From NCBI RefSeq assembly GCF_900108395.1, contig NZ_FNXE01000015.1, forward strand, positions 9,791 through 63,990: a stretch of 54,200 bases of DNA, written 5' to 3'. Origin of the DNA: Paenimyroides marinum. Its GTDB lineage: Bacteria > Bacteroidota > Bacteroidia > Flavobacteriales > Flavobacteriaceae. Below are positions 17,365 to 25,022 of this stretch, one piece after another. Under the pieces are notes generated by a model that ran no database searches, was not told the origin of the DNA, and saw only the letters and a program-made list of their open reading frames with translations. The stretch's first letter is position 1, and every line of letters begins with the position of its first letter. A program made the translations under genes and the position numbers.

Positions 17365-18850
17365 TTACGATTTTTCGCAACCCAATAAATTAGAACGCAA
17401 AGCTCTTTTTTTAGTTTTAAGTAAGGCACTCTGGGCAATGTTCAAAGGTTTTTGGCCCATTTTTGCGTTATTTGCCATTAAAGGATTTCCTGCCGATGCA
17501 TGGTGGGTATCTCTTGTGGCGGCTGGTGTTGTGGTGTTAGTTTTTATAAGGGTTTCAATCAACTATTTTTACTTTTCGTATCAGGTGGTACATGACGAGC
17601 TTGTTATAAAAAAGGGATGGCTTAATAAATCAACCACGGTTATTAAATTAGATAAAATTCATGAAATAAATCTGAATCAAAAATTCATTCATAAACTCAT
17701 TGGATTGTATCTCGTAAATATTGATACGGCTGGTAGCAGTAAAACCGAGATCGAAATCAACGGAATCGATTTTAAAAAAGCACTGGCATTAAAAGATGTT
17801 TTAGCACAAAAGGTTGAGGTTGAAAGTGATTCAGATATTTTGGAAGAAGATATTCCAAACCAGACAGCTTCAAACGATAAGATAAAGATTGATCTTTTCA
17901 GTTTGATAAAAATCGGACTTACGAGAAATTATTTGCAGACTTTTGGTTTAATGATCGCTTTTTCGTTTCAGATAATTGAGCAGTTACAGGACTTTTTTTA
18001 TGAAGACGACACTTCGGTTTACGACAATATTATAAATAATTCGTATCAGGAATATTTGGGCATTTTGGGAATTGTGCTCTTTTTGGGATTGATCATTTTA
18101 ATCATAGCTTTTAATTTGGTCAGAACCTTGTTGACTTATTTCAACTATCAGTTAAATTTAAAAGATAAGCATCTTACGGCTTCCTACGGCTTGACCGATT
18201 CACACATTGTTTCGGTGCCTGCCAATAAAGTTCAGATGTTCCAGTTTCAGCAAAATTATTTTCAAAAAGTAATGAATCTGTTTGAGGTGAAAATCAAACA
18301 GGTAGAATCAAGCGAAGATAATAAAAAGAAAAAAGGGTTGATAATTCCTGGAGCGAATCAGTTGGAATTAAATAAAATATTCCGCGTTATCTTTGGTGAT
18401 AATTTAATTGATTTTAGCAGCTTTTACAAACCCAATCAAAGAGTGTTGCTGATAAAATTTCTTTGGTTGTGTGTACCATTTTCTATTGCTTTAACGGTGT
18501 TGTATTTTACCGGTTCGTTTTCTTTTGTATGGATCGTTTTACTCTTTTTTGTGTTGTTTTTTGTACTGATATGCATTGGATATAAAAACGAAAAAATGGT
18601 CTTTAAAAACGATTTCATAGTGTTAAAAAAAGGTATTTGGGATATTTCTACGATGTATCTTCCGGTTGATAAAATTCAAAAAGTAACGATAACTCAGAGT
18701 TATTTTCAGCAAAAAAGTCAAATAGGCTCTTTAAATTTGCACACTGCTGCCGGAACAGTTACTATGTATTATTACGATTTTACAATGTTGCAACCTTTGG
18801 CAAACGAAATTCTTTATAAAATTGAAAAAAATAATCGTTTATGGATGTAA
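17345..18850 (+). CDS. Bacterial PH-domain membrane protein (YdbT-like)
   Basis: A 501-residue membrane protein with three bPH2 modules, each preceded by a pair of membrane helices. The modules are seen at VHDELVIKKGWLNKSTTVIK (about 80-150), LTASYGLTDSHIVSVPANKV (about 275-345) and FIVLKKGIWDISTMYLPVDK (about 420-490). It is the larger partner of the preceding gene, with which it overlaps by 20 bases. The downstream hydrolase start overlaps its last codons by 10 bases. Three genes therefore form a tight operon. Confidence 0.87.
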   Translation: MMNLNANYDFSQPNKLERKALFLVLSKALWAMFKGFWPIFALFAIKGFPADAWWVSLVAAGVVVLVFIRVSINYFYFSYQVVHDELVIKKGWLNKSTTVIKLDKIHEINLNQKFIHKLIGLYLVNIDTAGSSKTEIEINGIDFKKALALKDVLAQKVEVESDSDILEEDIPNQTASNDKIKIDLFSLIKIGLTRNYLQTFGLMIAFSFQIIEQLQDFFYEDDTSVYDNIINNSYQEYLGILGIVLFLGLIILIIAFNLVRTLLTYFNYQLNLKDKHLTASYGLTDSHIVSVPANKVQMFQFQQNYFQKVMNLFEVKIKQVESSEDNKKKKGLIIPGANQLELNKIFRVIFGDNLIDFSSFYKPNQRVLLIKFLWLCVPFSIALTVLYFTGSFSFVWIVLLFFVLFFVLICIGYKNEKMVFKNDFIVLKKGIWDISTMYLPVDKIQKVTITQSYFQQKSQIGSLNLHTAAGTVTMYYYDFTMLQPLANEILYKIEKNNRLWM

Positions 18851-19617
18851 TCCGTTCAAGTGAACATACTGTTTTTGTACAGACATCGAACATATATTAT
18901 AAAAAGTGGGAAGTTGAAAATCCGCAAAACACTATTATTCTGTTGCACGATTCGCTGGGTTGCACGGCTTTGTGGCGGGAATGGGGCGAAGAATTTGCAA
19001 AAGTATTAAATTTCAATGTCATTTCTTATGACCGAAGAGGTTATGGAAAGTCTGACAATTATACGGTAAAAAGACCCATTGATTATTTAGAGCAGGAAGC
19101 CGAAATTTTAAATGATTTATTGGCTCACTGGCAGGTAGAAAAACCAATATTATTTGGATTTAGCGACGGTGCTTCAGTAGCAACAATTTATGCAGGAATG
19201 TTTCCCGAAAAAATAAATGGATTAATCATTGAAGGTGTACACGTATTGATTGAAGAAGTAACTTTGCAAGGCGTTCGGGAAGCACAAAAAACTTTGGAAA
19301 CAACTAATATTTCCAAAGCATTGGCAAAATACCACGGCGATAAAGTTTTTGATTTGTATTATGCCTGGACAAAAACGTGGCTTTCTGATGAACATCAATC
19401 GTGGAATATTGAACATTTTATCCCGAAAATCCAGGTTCCTATTTTGATTATTCAGGGAGAACTGGACGAATTCGGTACAATGAATCAGGTCAATGCTTTT
19501 GATAAAGCAATGGCAAAAGTTGAAAAGCTAATTGTTCCTAAAGCCGGACACACGGCACATAAAGATGCTAAACCGTTGGTTTTTGATACTATTGTGAAAT
19601 TTGTGAAGACACTATAA
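18841..19617 (+). CDS. Alpha/beta hydrolase
   Basis: A 258-residue alpha/beta hydrolase. IILLHDSLGCTALW corresponds to the HGxxG-type oxyanion region but has HDSLG. The nucleophile elbow is GFSDGAS, the acid is likely in GELDEFG and the base His in AGHTAHKD. No signal peptide. It lies immediately before menA, separated by a REP-like repeat, so MenH (SHCHC synthase) is a possible identity. However, the elbow is unlike the usual GxSxGG of MenH, so only the superfamily call is safe. Confidence 0.82.
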   Translation: MDVIRSSEHTVFVQTSNIYYKKWEVENPQNTIILLHDSLGCTALWREWGEEFAKVLNFNVISYDRRGYGKSDNYTVKRPIDYLEQEAEILNDLLAHWQVEKPILFGFSDGASVATIYAGMFPEKINGLIIEGVHVLIEEVTLQGVREAQKTLETTNISKALAKYHGDKVFDLYYAWTKTWLSDEHQSWNIEHFIPKIQVPILIIQGELDEFGTMNQVNAFDKAMAKVEKLIVPKAGHTAHKDAKPLVFDTIVKFVKTL

Positions 19618-19625
19618 AAAAATTA

Positions 19626-19701
19626 TTGTCATTCCGACGAAGGAGGAATCTATGATAATCCAAGATTCTTCACTCCATTTTCATTACGTTCAGAATGACA
19701 A
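19626..19701. repeat. REP/MITE-like palindromic element, copy A (no flanking inverted repeats)
   Basis: It begins TTGTCATTCCGACGAAGGAG and ends CAGAATGACAA; the outer ends pair (TTGTCATTC/GAATGACAA), and the inner GAATCT...AGATTC pairs too, giving a long hairpin. It belongs to the same family as 21317-21443 and 39994-40126. It fills most of the gap between the hydrolase and menA. Confidence 0.8.
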
Positions 19702-19718
19702 CTGTAAAATAATTAGAA

Positions 19719-20624
19719 ATGAAAAAATGGATTAAAGCCGCCCGATTACGCACATTGCCTTTGTCGATTTCCGGAATTTTGGTCGGAAGTGCGGCGGCAT
19801 ATCAAAACTACCACACACAACCAAATTATTACATTATCGTGATTTTATGCTTGCTGACGACCTTGTTTTTTCAGGTTTTGTCCAATTACGCCAATGATTA
19901 CGGCGATGCAATCAAAGGAACCGATAATGAAAACAGAGTAGGACCAAAACGAGCGGTGCAGAGTGGCGAAATTACCAAAAAACAGATGAAAAACGCCATC
20001 ATCATTACTTCTGTTTTGTCGTTGATTACTTCTGTCGGAGTGATTTATGCGTCGTTTGGCAGTGATAATTTTATATCGGCAATCATCTATTTTGTATTGG
20101 CAATCGCTTGTGTGGGTGCAGCAATTAAATATACCGTAGGAAACTCGGCTTATGGTTATAAAGGATTAGGCGATATGTTTGTTTTCATCTTTTTCGGATT
20201 GGTCAGCACGCTGGGAACTTATTATTTATTCGGGCATTCTATGGATTGGAAAATCGTTTTTCCTGCTGTCGGAATAGGTTTACTAAGTATGGCGGTGTTG
20301 AATATGAACAATATGCGTGATGTAGAAAATGATACTGTCATGGGCAAAAAAACGATGGTGGTAAAAATGGGTTACGAAAAAGCCAAACAATATCATTTCT
20401 GGTTGATTTTAATAGCAGCAATTTCATTTAATATCTACGCAATGAACACTTTCTCAAAGTGGTATCAATTTATTTATATCATCGGATTTATTCCGTTGCT
20501 GAAAAATATCAGAGTAGTTAGCAAAACAAAAAATCCCCGATTGTTAGATCCTGAGTTAAAACGCATCTCGCTAACAACATTTTTAATATCTTTATTGTTA
20601 TCAATTGCACTAATTTTAAACTAA
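19719..20624 (+). CDS. menA: 1,4-dihydroxy-2-naphthoate polyprenyltransferase
   Basis: A 301-residue UbiA-superfamily membrane prenyltransferase with about eight helices. The first Asp-rich motif is LSNYANDYGDAIKGTDN (NDYGD, 59-63) and the second is NMNNMRDVENDTVMGKKT (about 195-212). The GPKRAVQSGEI sequence between them is typical of MenA. It attaches the isoprenoid tail to DHNA to make demethylmenaquinone, the respiratory quinone of flavobacteria. menC lies 2 kb downstream, consistent with a men cluster interrupted by extra genes. Confidence 0.95.
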   Translation: MKKWIKAARLRTLPLSISGILVGSAAAYQNYHTQPNYYIIVILCLLTTLFFQVLSNYANDYGDAIKGTDNENRVGPKRAVQSGEITKKQMKNAIIITSVLSLITSVGVIYASFGSDNFISAIIYFVLAIACVGAAIKYTVGNSAYGYKGLGDMFVFIFFGLVSTLGTYYLFGHSMDWKIVFPAVGIGLLSMAVLNMNNMRDVENDTVMGKKTMVVKMGYEKAKQYHFWLILIAAISFNIYAMNTFSKWYQFIYIIGFIPLLKNIRVVSKTKNPRLLDPELKRISLTTFLISLLLSIALILN

Positions 20625-20630
20625 AGAATT

Positions 20631-21308
20631 ATGAAAATAACTTATTACGGTCATGCAGCATTAGGACTTGAAATAGCGGGTAAAAACATCATTGTAGATC
20701 CGTTTATATCAGCTAATGAACTGGCAAAACATATTGATATAAATGCTTTAAAAGCCGATTATATCTTGATTACGCACGCTCACGGTGACCATATCTTGGA
20801 CGTAGAAACAATTGCAAAAAACACCGGAGCAGTGATTGTTTCCAATGCCGAAATCGCTGGCTATTACGAAGCCAAAGGTTTTACAACGCACCCGATGAAC
20901 CACGGCGGAACGTGGGAATTTGATTTTGGAAAAGTAAAATATGTCAACGCTATTCACTCAAGTAGTTTCCCTGATGGAACTTACGGCGGACAGCCCGGCG
21001 GTTTTGTGATTGAAGCCGAAGAAAAAAATATCTATATTGCCGGAGATACCGCTTTGACCTACGATATGAAGTTAATCCCGATGAAAAACCCTTTGGATTT
21101 GGCAGTTTTGCCTATCGGAAGCAATTTCACAATGGATGTGGATGATGCCGCAATTGCCGCTGAATATTTGGAAGTAACTACTGTTTTAGGCTATCATTAT
21201 GATACGTTTGGATACATAAAAATAGACCACGAAGCAGCGAAACAAAAATTTGCCAACAAAAAGAAAGAGTTGATTTTATTGCCAATTGGCGATTCAATAG
21301 GGCTATAA
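20631..21308 (+). CDS. UPF0173 metal-dependent hydrolase (YtkL-like, MBL fold)
   Basis: A 225-residue metallo-beta-lactamase fold protein. The zinc motif THAHGDHILD (H49, H51, D53, H54) and later AGDTALTYD and LGYHYDTF supply the other ligands expected for UPF0173. It starts 6 bases after menA. It is frequently adjacent to men genes in Flavobacteriaceae, but no role in menaquinone synthesis is shown. Confidence 0.93.
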   Translation: MKITYYGHAALGLEIAGKNIIVDPFISANELAKHIDINALKADYILITHAHGDHILDVETIAKNTGAVIVSNAEIAGYYEAKGFTTHPMNHGGTWEFDFGKVKYVNAIHSSSFPDGTYGGQPGGFVIEAEEKNIYIAGDTALTYDMKLIPMKNPLDLAVLPIGSNFTMDVDDAAIAAEYLEVTTVLGYHYDTFGYIKIDHEAAKQKFANKKKELILLPIGDSIGL

Positions 21309-21316
21309 ATGATAGA

Positions 21317-21443
21317 AATTGTCCAAAAAGTATTTAACGTTGTCATTTCAACAGAGTGAAGAATGAGCGACGAGGAATCTATTTAGATTCTTCATTCCAC
21401 TTCGTTTCATAGTAGAATGACAAATGATGATTTTGGATAATTA
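21317..21443. mobile_element. MITE-like element, copy B
   Basis: The core 21340-21423 runs from TTGTCATTTC to GAATGACAA with paired ends and an inner GAATCT/AGATTC stem. Outside the core, AAATTGTCCAAAAAGTA (from 21317) and ATTTTGGATAATT (to about 21443) form a degraded inverted repeat resembling the ends of the copy at 39994-40126. It sits just upstream of two AT-rich unknown genes that interrupt the men region. Confidence 0.6.
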
Positions 21444-21521
21444 TATTTCTTACTAAAAACCGTGCCAGCGGAAACCAAGAGTTAATCATTTATAAACTGT
21501 TAATGATAATTTTCTAAAACA

Positions 21522-22169
21522 ATGAAAAAATATTTATTCTTTTTACTTTGGATTTTTCAAATGACTTTATATGCTCAAAAACAAGATGAAGCAATTATTT
21601 TAGAAGATAAAGAAATAGTTTATAGTAAGCCTTCTATTAAATCGAAAATCGAATTTACTCTTCACAAGAACGAAGTGTTTTTGATTATAGAGGACAATTC
21701 TGATTGGGTAGAAATTGAAATTAATAGTGATAAATTATCTAAAAATCATAATAATATTACCGGCTTTATATCGAAATCAAAAATCCATTTGGTTGATAAT
21801 TTACAAATTGATAGTTCAGAAGATGTGTCATTGTCGTTTAGAATCGTAAAAGTTGATCTATCAAGGGGTAATATTGGGAATAAAAAATATGGGATAAAAA
21901 TATTAGATTCATCATTTAGTATTGAAAAAATGTTTCTGAAGTGGAAAGACAAGTTAATAGAACAAGATCAAAAATTTTTTAATGACATATATAATATATC
22001 ATTTGAGGAGGGAAATTATCCTAATGCTATAAATGATAAATTTTCTATATATAAAAGTGATGATGTATATTTTATAAAGCAAAAATGCGGTGACGGAGCA
22101 GGGTTTTATGAAATAACTTGGGTTGTAAAAGACGGAAAAATAATTCAACGAGTAATAGATGAAATATAA
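21522..22169 (+). CDS. Unknown exported protein with an SH3-like region
   Basis: A 215-residue protein with a signal peptide (YLFFLLWIFQMTLYAQ). Residues about 25-95 (IVYSKPSIKSKIEFTLHKNE, then SDWVEIEI and GFISKSKI) resemble a bacterial SH3-type domain. The C-terminal half has no motif I recognise (KQKCGDGAGFYEITWVV near the end). Base composition is clearly more AT-rich than menA or menC. It lies between a MITE-like element and an unknown membrane protein, so it is probably an acquired or lineage-specific gene. Confidence 0.7.
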   Translation: MKKYLFFLLWIFQMTLYAQKQDEAIILEDKEIVYSKPSIKSKIEFTLHKNEVFLIIEDNSDWVEIEINSDKLSKNHNNITGFISKSKIHLVDNLQIDSSEDVSLSFRIVKVDLSRGNIGNKKYGIKILDSSFSIEKMFLKWKDKLIEQDQKFFNDIYNISFEEGNYPNAINDKFSIYKSDDVYFIKQKCGDGAGFYEITWVVKDGKIIQRVIDEI

Positions 22170-22207
22170 AAATAGCGCTATATATTTCTCATTAAAATCA
22201 ACATCAG

Positions 22208-22606
22208 ATGAAATCAAAAATGCAATGGAGTTATTTATTTAAACATTGGTTTGCAACTTTGTTGATTGCACCTTTTTTGACAGATTTGTTGTTTTATATA
22301 GATCCTAATAATCATAAAATAGGTGGTTTTGTTGAAGTGTACCCAATTATTATATGGTTGAGTTTTCTTTTTTCAATTCCAACTTATGCTGTTTATTCGA
22401 TTGTTTTTTATTACCTAAAGAAAAAACAGTTTAGTCTAATTTTTTCAAAAAGAATATTAATAGCCATTTCGGTTGTGGGTATTTTTATAACATTTACTCT
22501 TATTTTTCCTGATATATATTTTCCTGCAACTCTTGCTTATATGCTCACTTCTTTAGTTACCGGAATTTTCTTCAAATTAGAAAAAAGACTGCCGGCTAAA
22601 AACTGA
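22208..22606 (+). CDS. Unknown small membrane protein
   Basis: A 132-residue protein with about four membrane helices (HWFATLLIAPFLTDLLFYI, YPIIIWLSFLFSIPTYAVYS, ILIAISVVGIFITFTLIF and LAYMLTSLVTGIFF). No recognised family. It lies 38 bases after the SH3-like gene and shares its AT-rich composition, so the two probably form a unit. The real start could be Met6 or the first Met. Confidence 0.65.
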   Translation: MKSKMQWSYLFKHWFATLLIAPFLTDLLFYIDPNNHKIGGFVEVYPIIIWLSFLFSIPTYAVYSIVFYYLKKKQFSLIFSKRILIAISVVGIFITFTLIFPDIYFPATLAYMLTSLVTGIFFKLEKRLPAKN

Positions 22607-22630
22607 TTACTGACAACTAATAAACCAACT

Positions 22631-23689
22631 ATGAAAGCACATTTTAAAAAATACATATTAAACTTTAAACAGCCGTCAGGTACTTCGCGCGGTGTGTTAA
22701 CTACCAAAGAAACGTATTTCTTAATTATTGAAAAAAACGGTAAAAGGGGGATAGGTGAGTGCGGTTTGTTCAGAGGATTGTCTTATGATGATAAGTTGGA
22801 TTATTCAGACAAATTGGAGTGGGTGTGTAATAATATTCATTTAGGAAAAAATACGCTTTGGGAAGCATTAAGACAATGGCCTTCGATACAATTTGGTGTG
22901 GAACAGGCGTTCTTGTCGTTAGAAAGCGATCATCCAATGATTCTTTTTCCGAGTGCATTCACAAAAGGACAAAAAGCAATCTCTATAAACGGACTGGTTT
23001 GGATGGGAACACCCGAATTTATGAGCCAACAAATCAGTGAGAAAATACAAGAAGGTTTTAATTGTATCAAACTTAAAATTGGAGCGATTGATTTTAACCA
23101 AGAACTACGGTTAATAGCAAACATACGAAAAGAATTTTCGCCGGAAAAGATAGAAATAAGGGTAGATGCTAACGGTGGTTTTGATAAAAGTAATGCTTTA
23201 TATAAAATAAATCAATTGTCTGAATATAAATTACATAGTATAGAGCAACCTATTAAAAAGAAACAATATGACAGTATGTCAGATTTGTGTAAGGTAACTC
23301 CAATTCCAATAGCATTAGACGAGGAGTTAATCGGTGTTGTAAATTACAACGATAAAGAAAATCTATTGCTAAAAATACGCCCGAAATACATCATTTTAAA
23401 GCCAAGTTTGGTAGGTGGTTTTAAAGGTTCGCTAGAATGGATAGAAATTGCCGAAAAATTAAACATCGGTTGGTGGGTAACATCGGCTTTAGAATCTAAT
23501 ATTGGGTTAAACGCTATCGCACAATGGACATTTACTTTAAATAATTCAATGCCTCAAGGATTAGGTACAGGCGGTTTGTTTACCAATAATTTCGAAAGTA
23601 ATTTAGTTGTAAAAAACGGACATTTGTGGTGTGAAGATTTTAAAGAGATTTCTGCCGGTAAAATCATAAATCAATTAGAATCTAACTAA
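22631..23689 (+). CDS. menC: o-Succinylbenzoate synthase
   Basis: A 352-residue enolase-superfamily enzyme that dehydrates SHCHC to o-succinylbenzoate in menaquinone synthesis. The catalytic set is intact: CIKLKIG (K147, K149), RVDANGGF (D179), SIEQPI (E205), ALDEEL (D230) and IILKPSLVGG (K257). The N-terminal cap contains GECGLFRGLSYDD. Divergent enolase-family epimerases could look similar, but the length, motifs and menA nearby support MenC. Confidence 0.92.
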   Translation: MKAHFKKYILNFKQPSGTSRGVLTTKETYFLIIEKNGKRGIGECGLFRGLSYDDKLDYSDKLEWVCNNIHLGKNTLWEALRQWPSIQFGVEQAFLSLESDHPMILFPSAFTKGQKAISINGLVWMGTPEFMSQQISEKIQEGFNCIKLKIGAIDFNQELRLIANIRKEFSPEKIEIRVDANGGFDKSNALYKINQLSEYKLHSIEQPIKKKQYDSMSDLCKVTPIPIALDEELIGVVNYNDKENLLLKIRPKYIILKPSLVGGFKGSLEWIEIAEKLNIGWWVTSALESNIGLNAIAQWTFTLNNSMPQGLGTGGLFTNNFESNLVVKNGHLWCEDFKEISAGKIINQLESN

Positions 23690-23706
23690 GTTTTAAAACA
23701 TCTTTA

Positions 23707-24117
23707 ATGAATATAAAAACACCCTATCTGTTCTTTATCGGTTTCATTTGTTATTTTTTAATTTCGGTGATTTTCTCTGCAGATTTAAATTCTACTATTG
23801 ATATAAATGTACACGATACTTATTTTGTTATATCAAATGTACATTTATTAATAACAATATCGATTTTTGTATTATTTCAAGGATTATTGTATTTGATAAT
23901 TGAAAAACTGAACTTAAAACTTTATTCATTACTCATAAAACTGCATTTTTTGTTTGTGGTCATTTTTCTTTCAATACTATTATTTCTTTTGAATTTTGAA
24001 AGTAATTATGCTAATTTAATGTGGTTTAATATCGGTATTGTTATTGCTTTTTTAGGCAGTATTTTAATTCCGACAATTAACTTGCTATTCTCTGTTTTAA
24101 ATAGAAAGAAAATATGA
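23707..24117 (+). CDS. Small membrane protein resembling the C-terminal part of cytochrome c oxidase subunit I
   Basis: A 136-residue protein with about four membrane helices. Residues 28-48 (NSTIDINVHDTYFVISNVHL) align with the CoxI stretch DIxLHDTYYVVAHFHYV. H36-D37 fall at the Mg-site pair, H46 at the low-spin heme ligand, but the high-spin heme a3 ligand position is Asn44. The following LLIKLHFLFVVIFL and MWFNIGIVIAFLGSIL resemble the next CoxI helices. It is too short for the core fold, and no other oxidase gene is near. It sits 17 bases after menC and overlaps rlmF by 4 bases, so it is not a fragment of an adjacent coxA. Function is unknown. Confidence 0.7.
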   Translation: MNIKTPYLFFIGFICYFLISVIFSADLNSTIDINVHDTYFVISNVHLLITISIFVLFQGLLYLIIEKLNLKLYSLLIKLHFLFVVIFLSILLFLLNFESNYANLMWFNIGIVIAFLGSILIPTINLLFSVLNRKKI

Positions 24118-24992
24118 ATCATTCGAAAGATAAATTGCATCCGCGTAGTTTTCATAACAAACCTTATAATTTTCAGGAATTAACTGTAAAAGTTCCCGAG
24201 TTAAAACAGTTGATCATTAAAAATAAAAGGGGAAATGATACGGTTTTATTTTCTGATCCCAAAGCGGTTTATTTTTTAAACAAAGCCTTGTTGCTACATT
24301 TTTATCATTTAAATTATTGGGATATTCCCGATCAAAATTTGACACCGCCAATTCCGGGCAGGGCAGACTATGTTCACTATTTAGCCGATTTGTTGAATAC
24401 TAATAATGCTGATAAAACTACTATTTTAGATATTGGCACAGGTGCAAGTTTGGTATATCCGTTAATTGGAGCTTCGGTTTATCATTGGAATTTTGTTGCA
24501 ACAGATATCGAATCTAAATCATTAGAAGTTGCCCGGGCAATTATCAATAAAAATCCTCATTTAACCTCAAAAATTACGTTACGGCTTCAATCAAATAACA
24601 AGAATATACTTTCAGGAATTATTACTAAAGATGATTATTTTGATGCGGTAATGTGCAATCCGCCGTTTTTTAAATCGAAGAAAGAAGCCGAAGCACAAAC
24701 CATTCGCAAATTAAAAGGATTAGATAAACGAAAAACCTTAAAACTAATTCACAACTTTTCGGGCAAAAGCAATGAACTGTGGTGTAATGGTGGCGAATTA
24801 TCGTTTGTATTGAACTATATAACAGAAAGTGTGCTGTATAAAAAGCAGGTTGGCTGGTTTACAAGTTTAATATCTAACGAAGATCATTTAGAGCCTTTGC
24901 AGGTGCAGCTAAAAAAATCGACCAGAGAAATTAGGGTAATTGATATGGCACAAGGCAATAAAAAAAGTCGGATTTTAGCTTGGAAGTTTTAA
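24114..24992 (+). CDS. rlmF: 23S rRNA (adenine(1618)-N6)-methyltransferase
   Basis: A 292-residue Rossmann methyltransferase. The N-terminal HPRSFHNKPYNFQELTVKVP block and WDIPDQNLTPPIPGRADYVH are characteristic of RlmF. SAM motif I is LDIGTGASLVYPLIG and motif IV is MCNPPFFKSKKEA. The ATG overlaps the stop of the small membrane protein gene (ATGA). It modifies A1618 of 23S rRNA. Confidence 0.93.
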   Translation: MNHSKDKLHPRSFHNKPYNFQELTVKVPELKQLIIKNKRGNDTVLFSDPKAVYFLNKALLLHFYHLNYWDIPDQNLTPPIPGRADYVHYLADLLNTNNADKTTILDIGTGASLVYPLIGASVYHWNFVATDIESKSLEVARAIINKNPHLTSKITLRLQSNNKNILSGIITKDDYFDAVMCNPPFFKSKKEAEAQTIRKLKGLDKRKTLKLIHNFSGKSNELWCNGGELSFVLNYITESVLYKKQVGWFTSLISNEDHLEPLQVQLKKSTREIRVIDMAQGNKKSRILAWKF

Positions 24993-25022
24993 TACAGAAG
25001 TTTTGTTTTTATATTTGTTACT

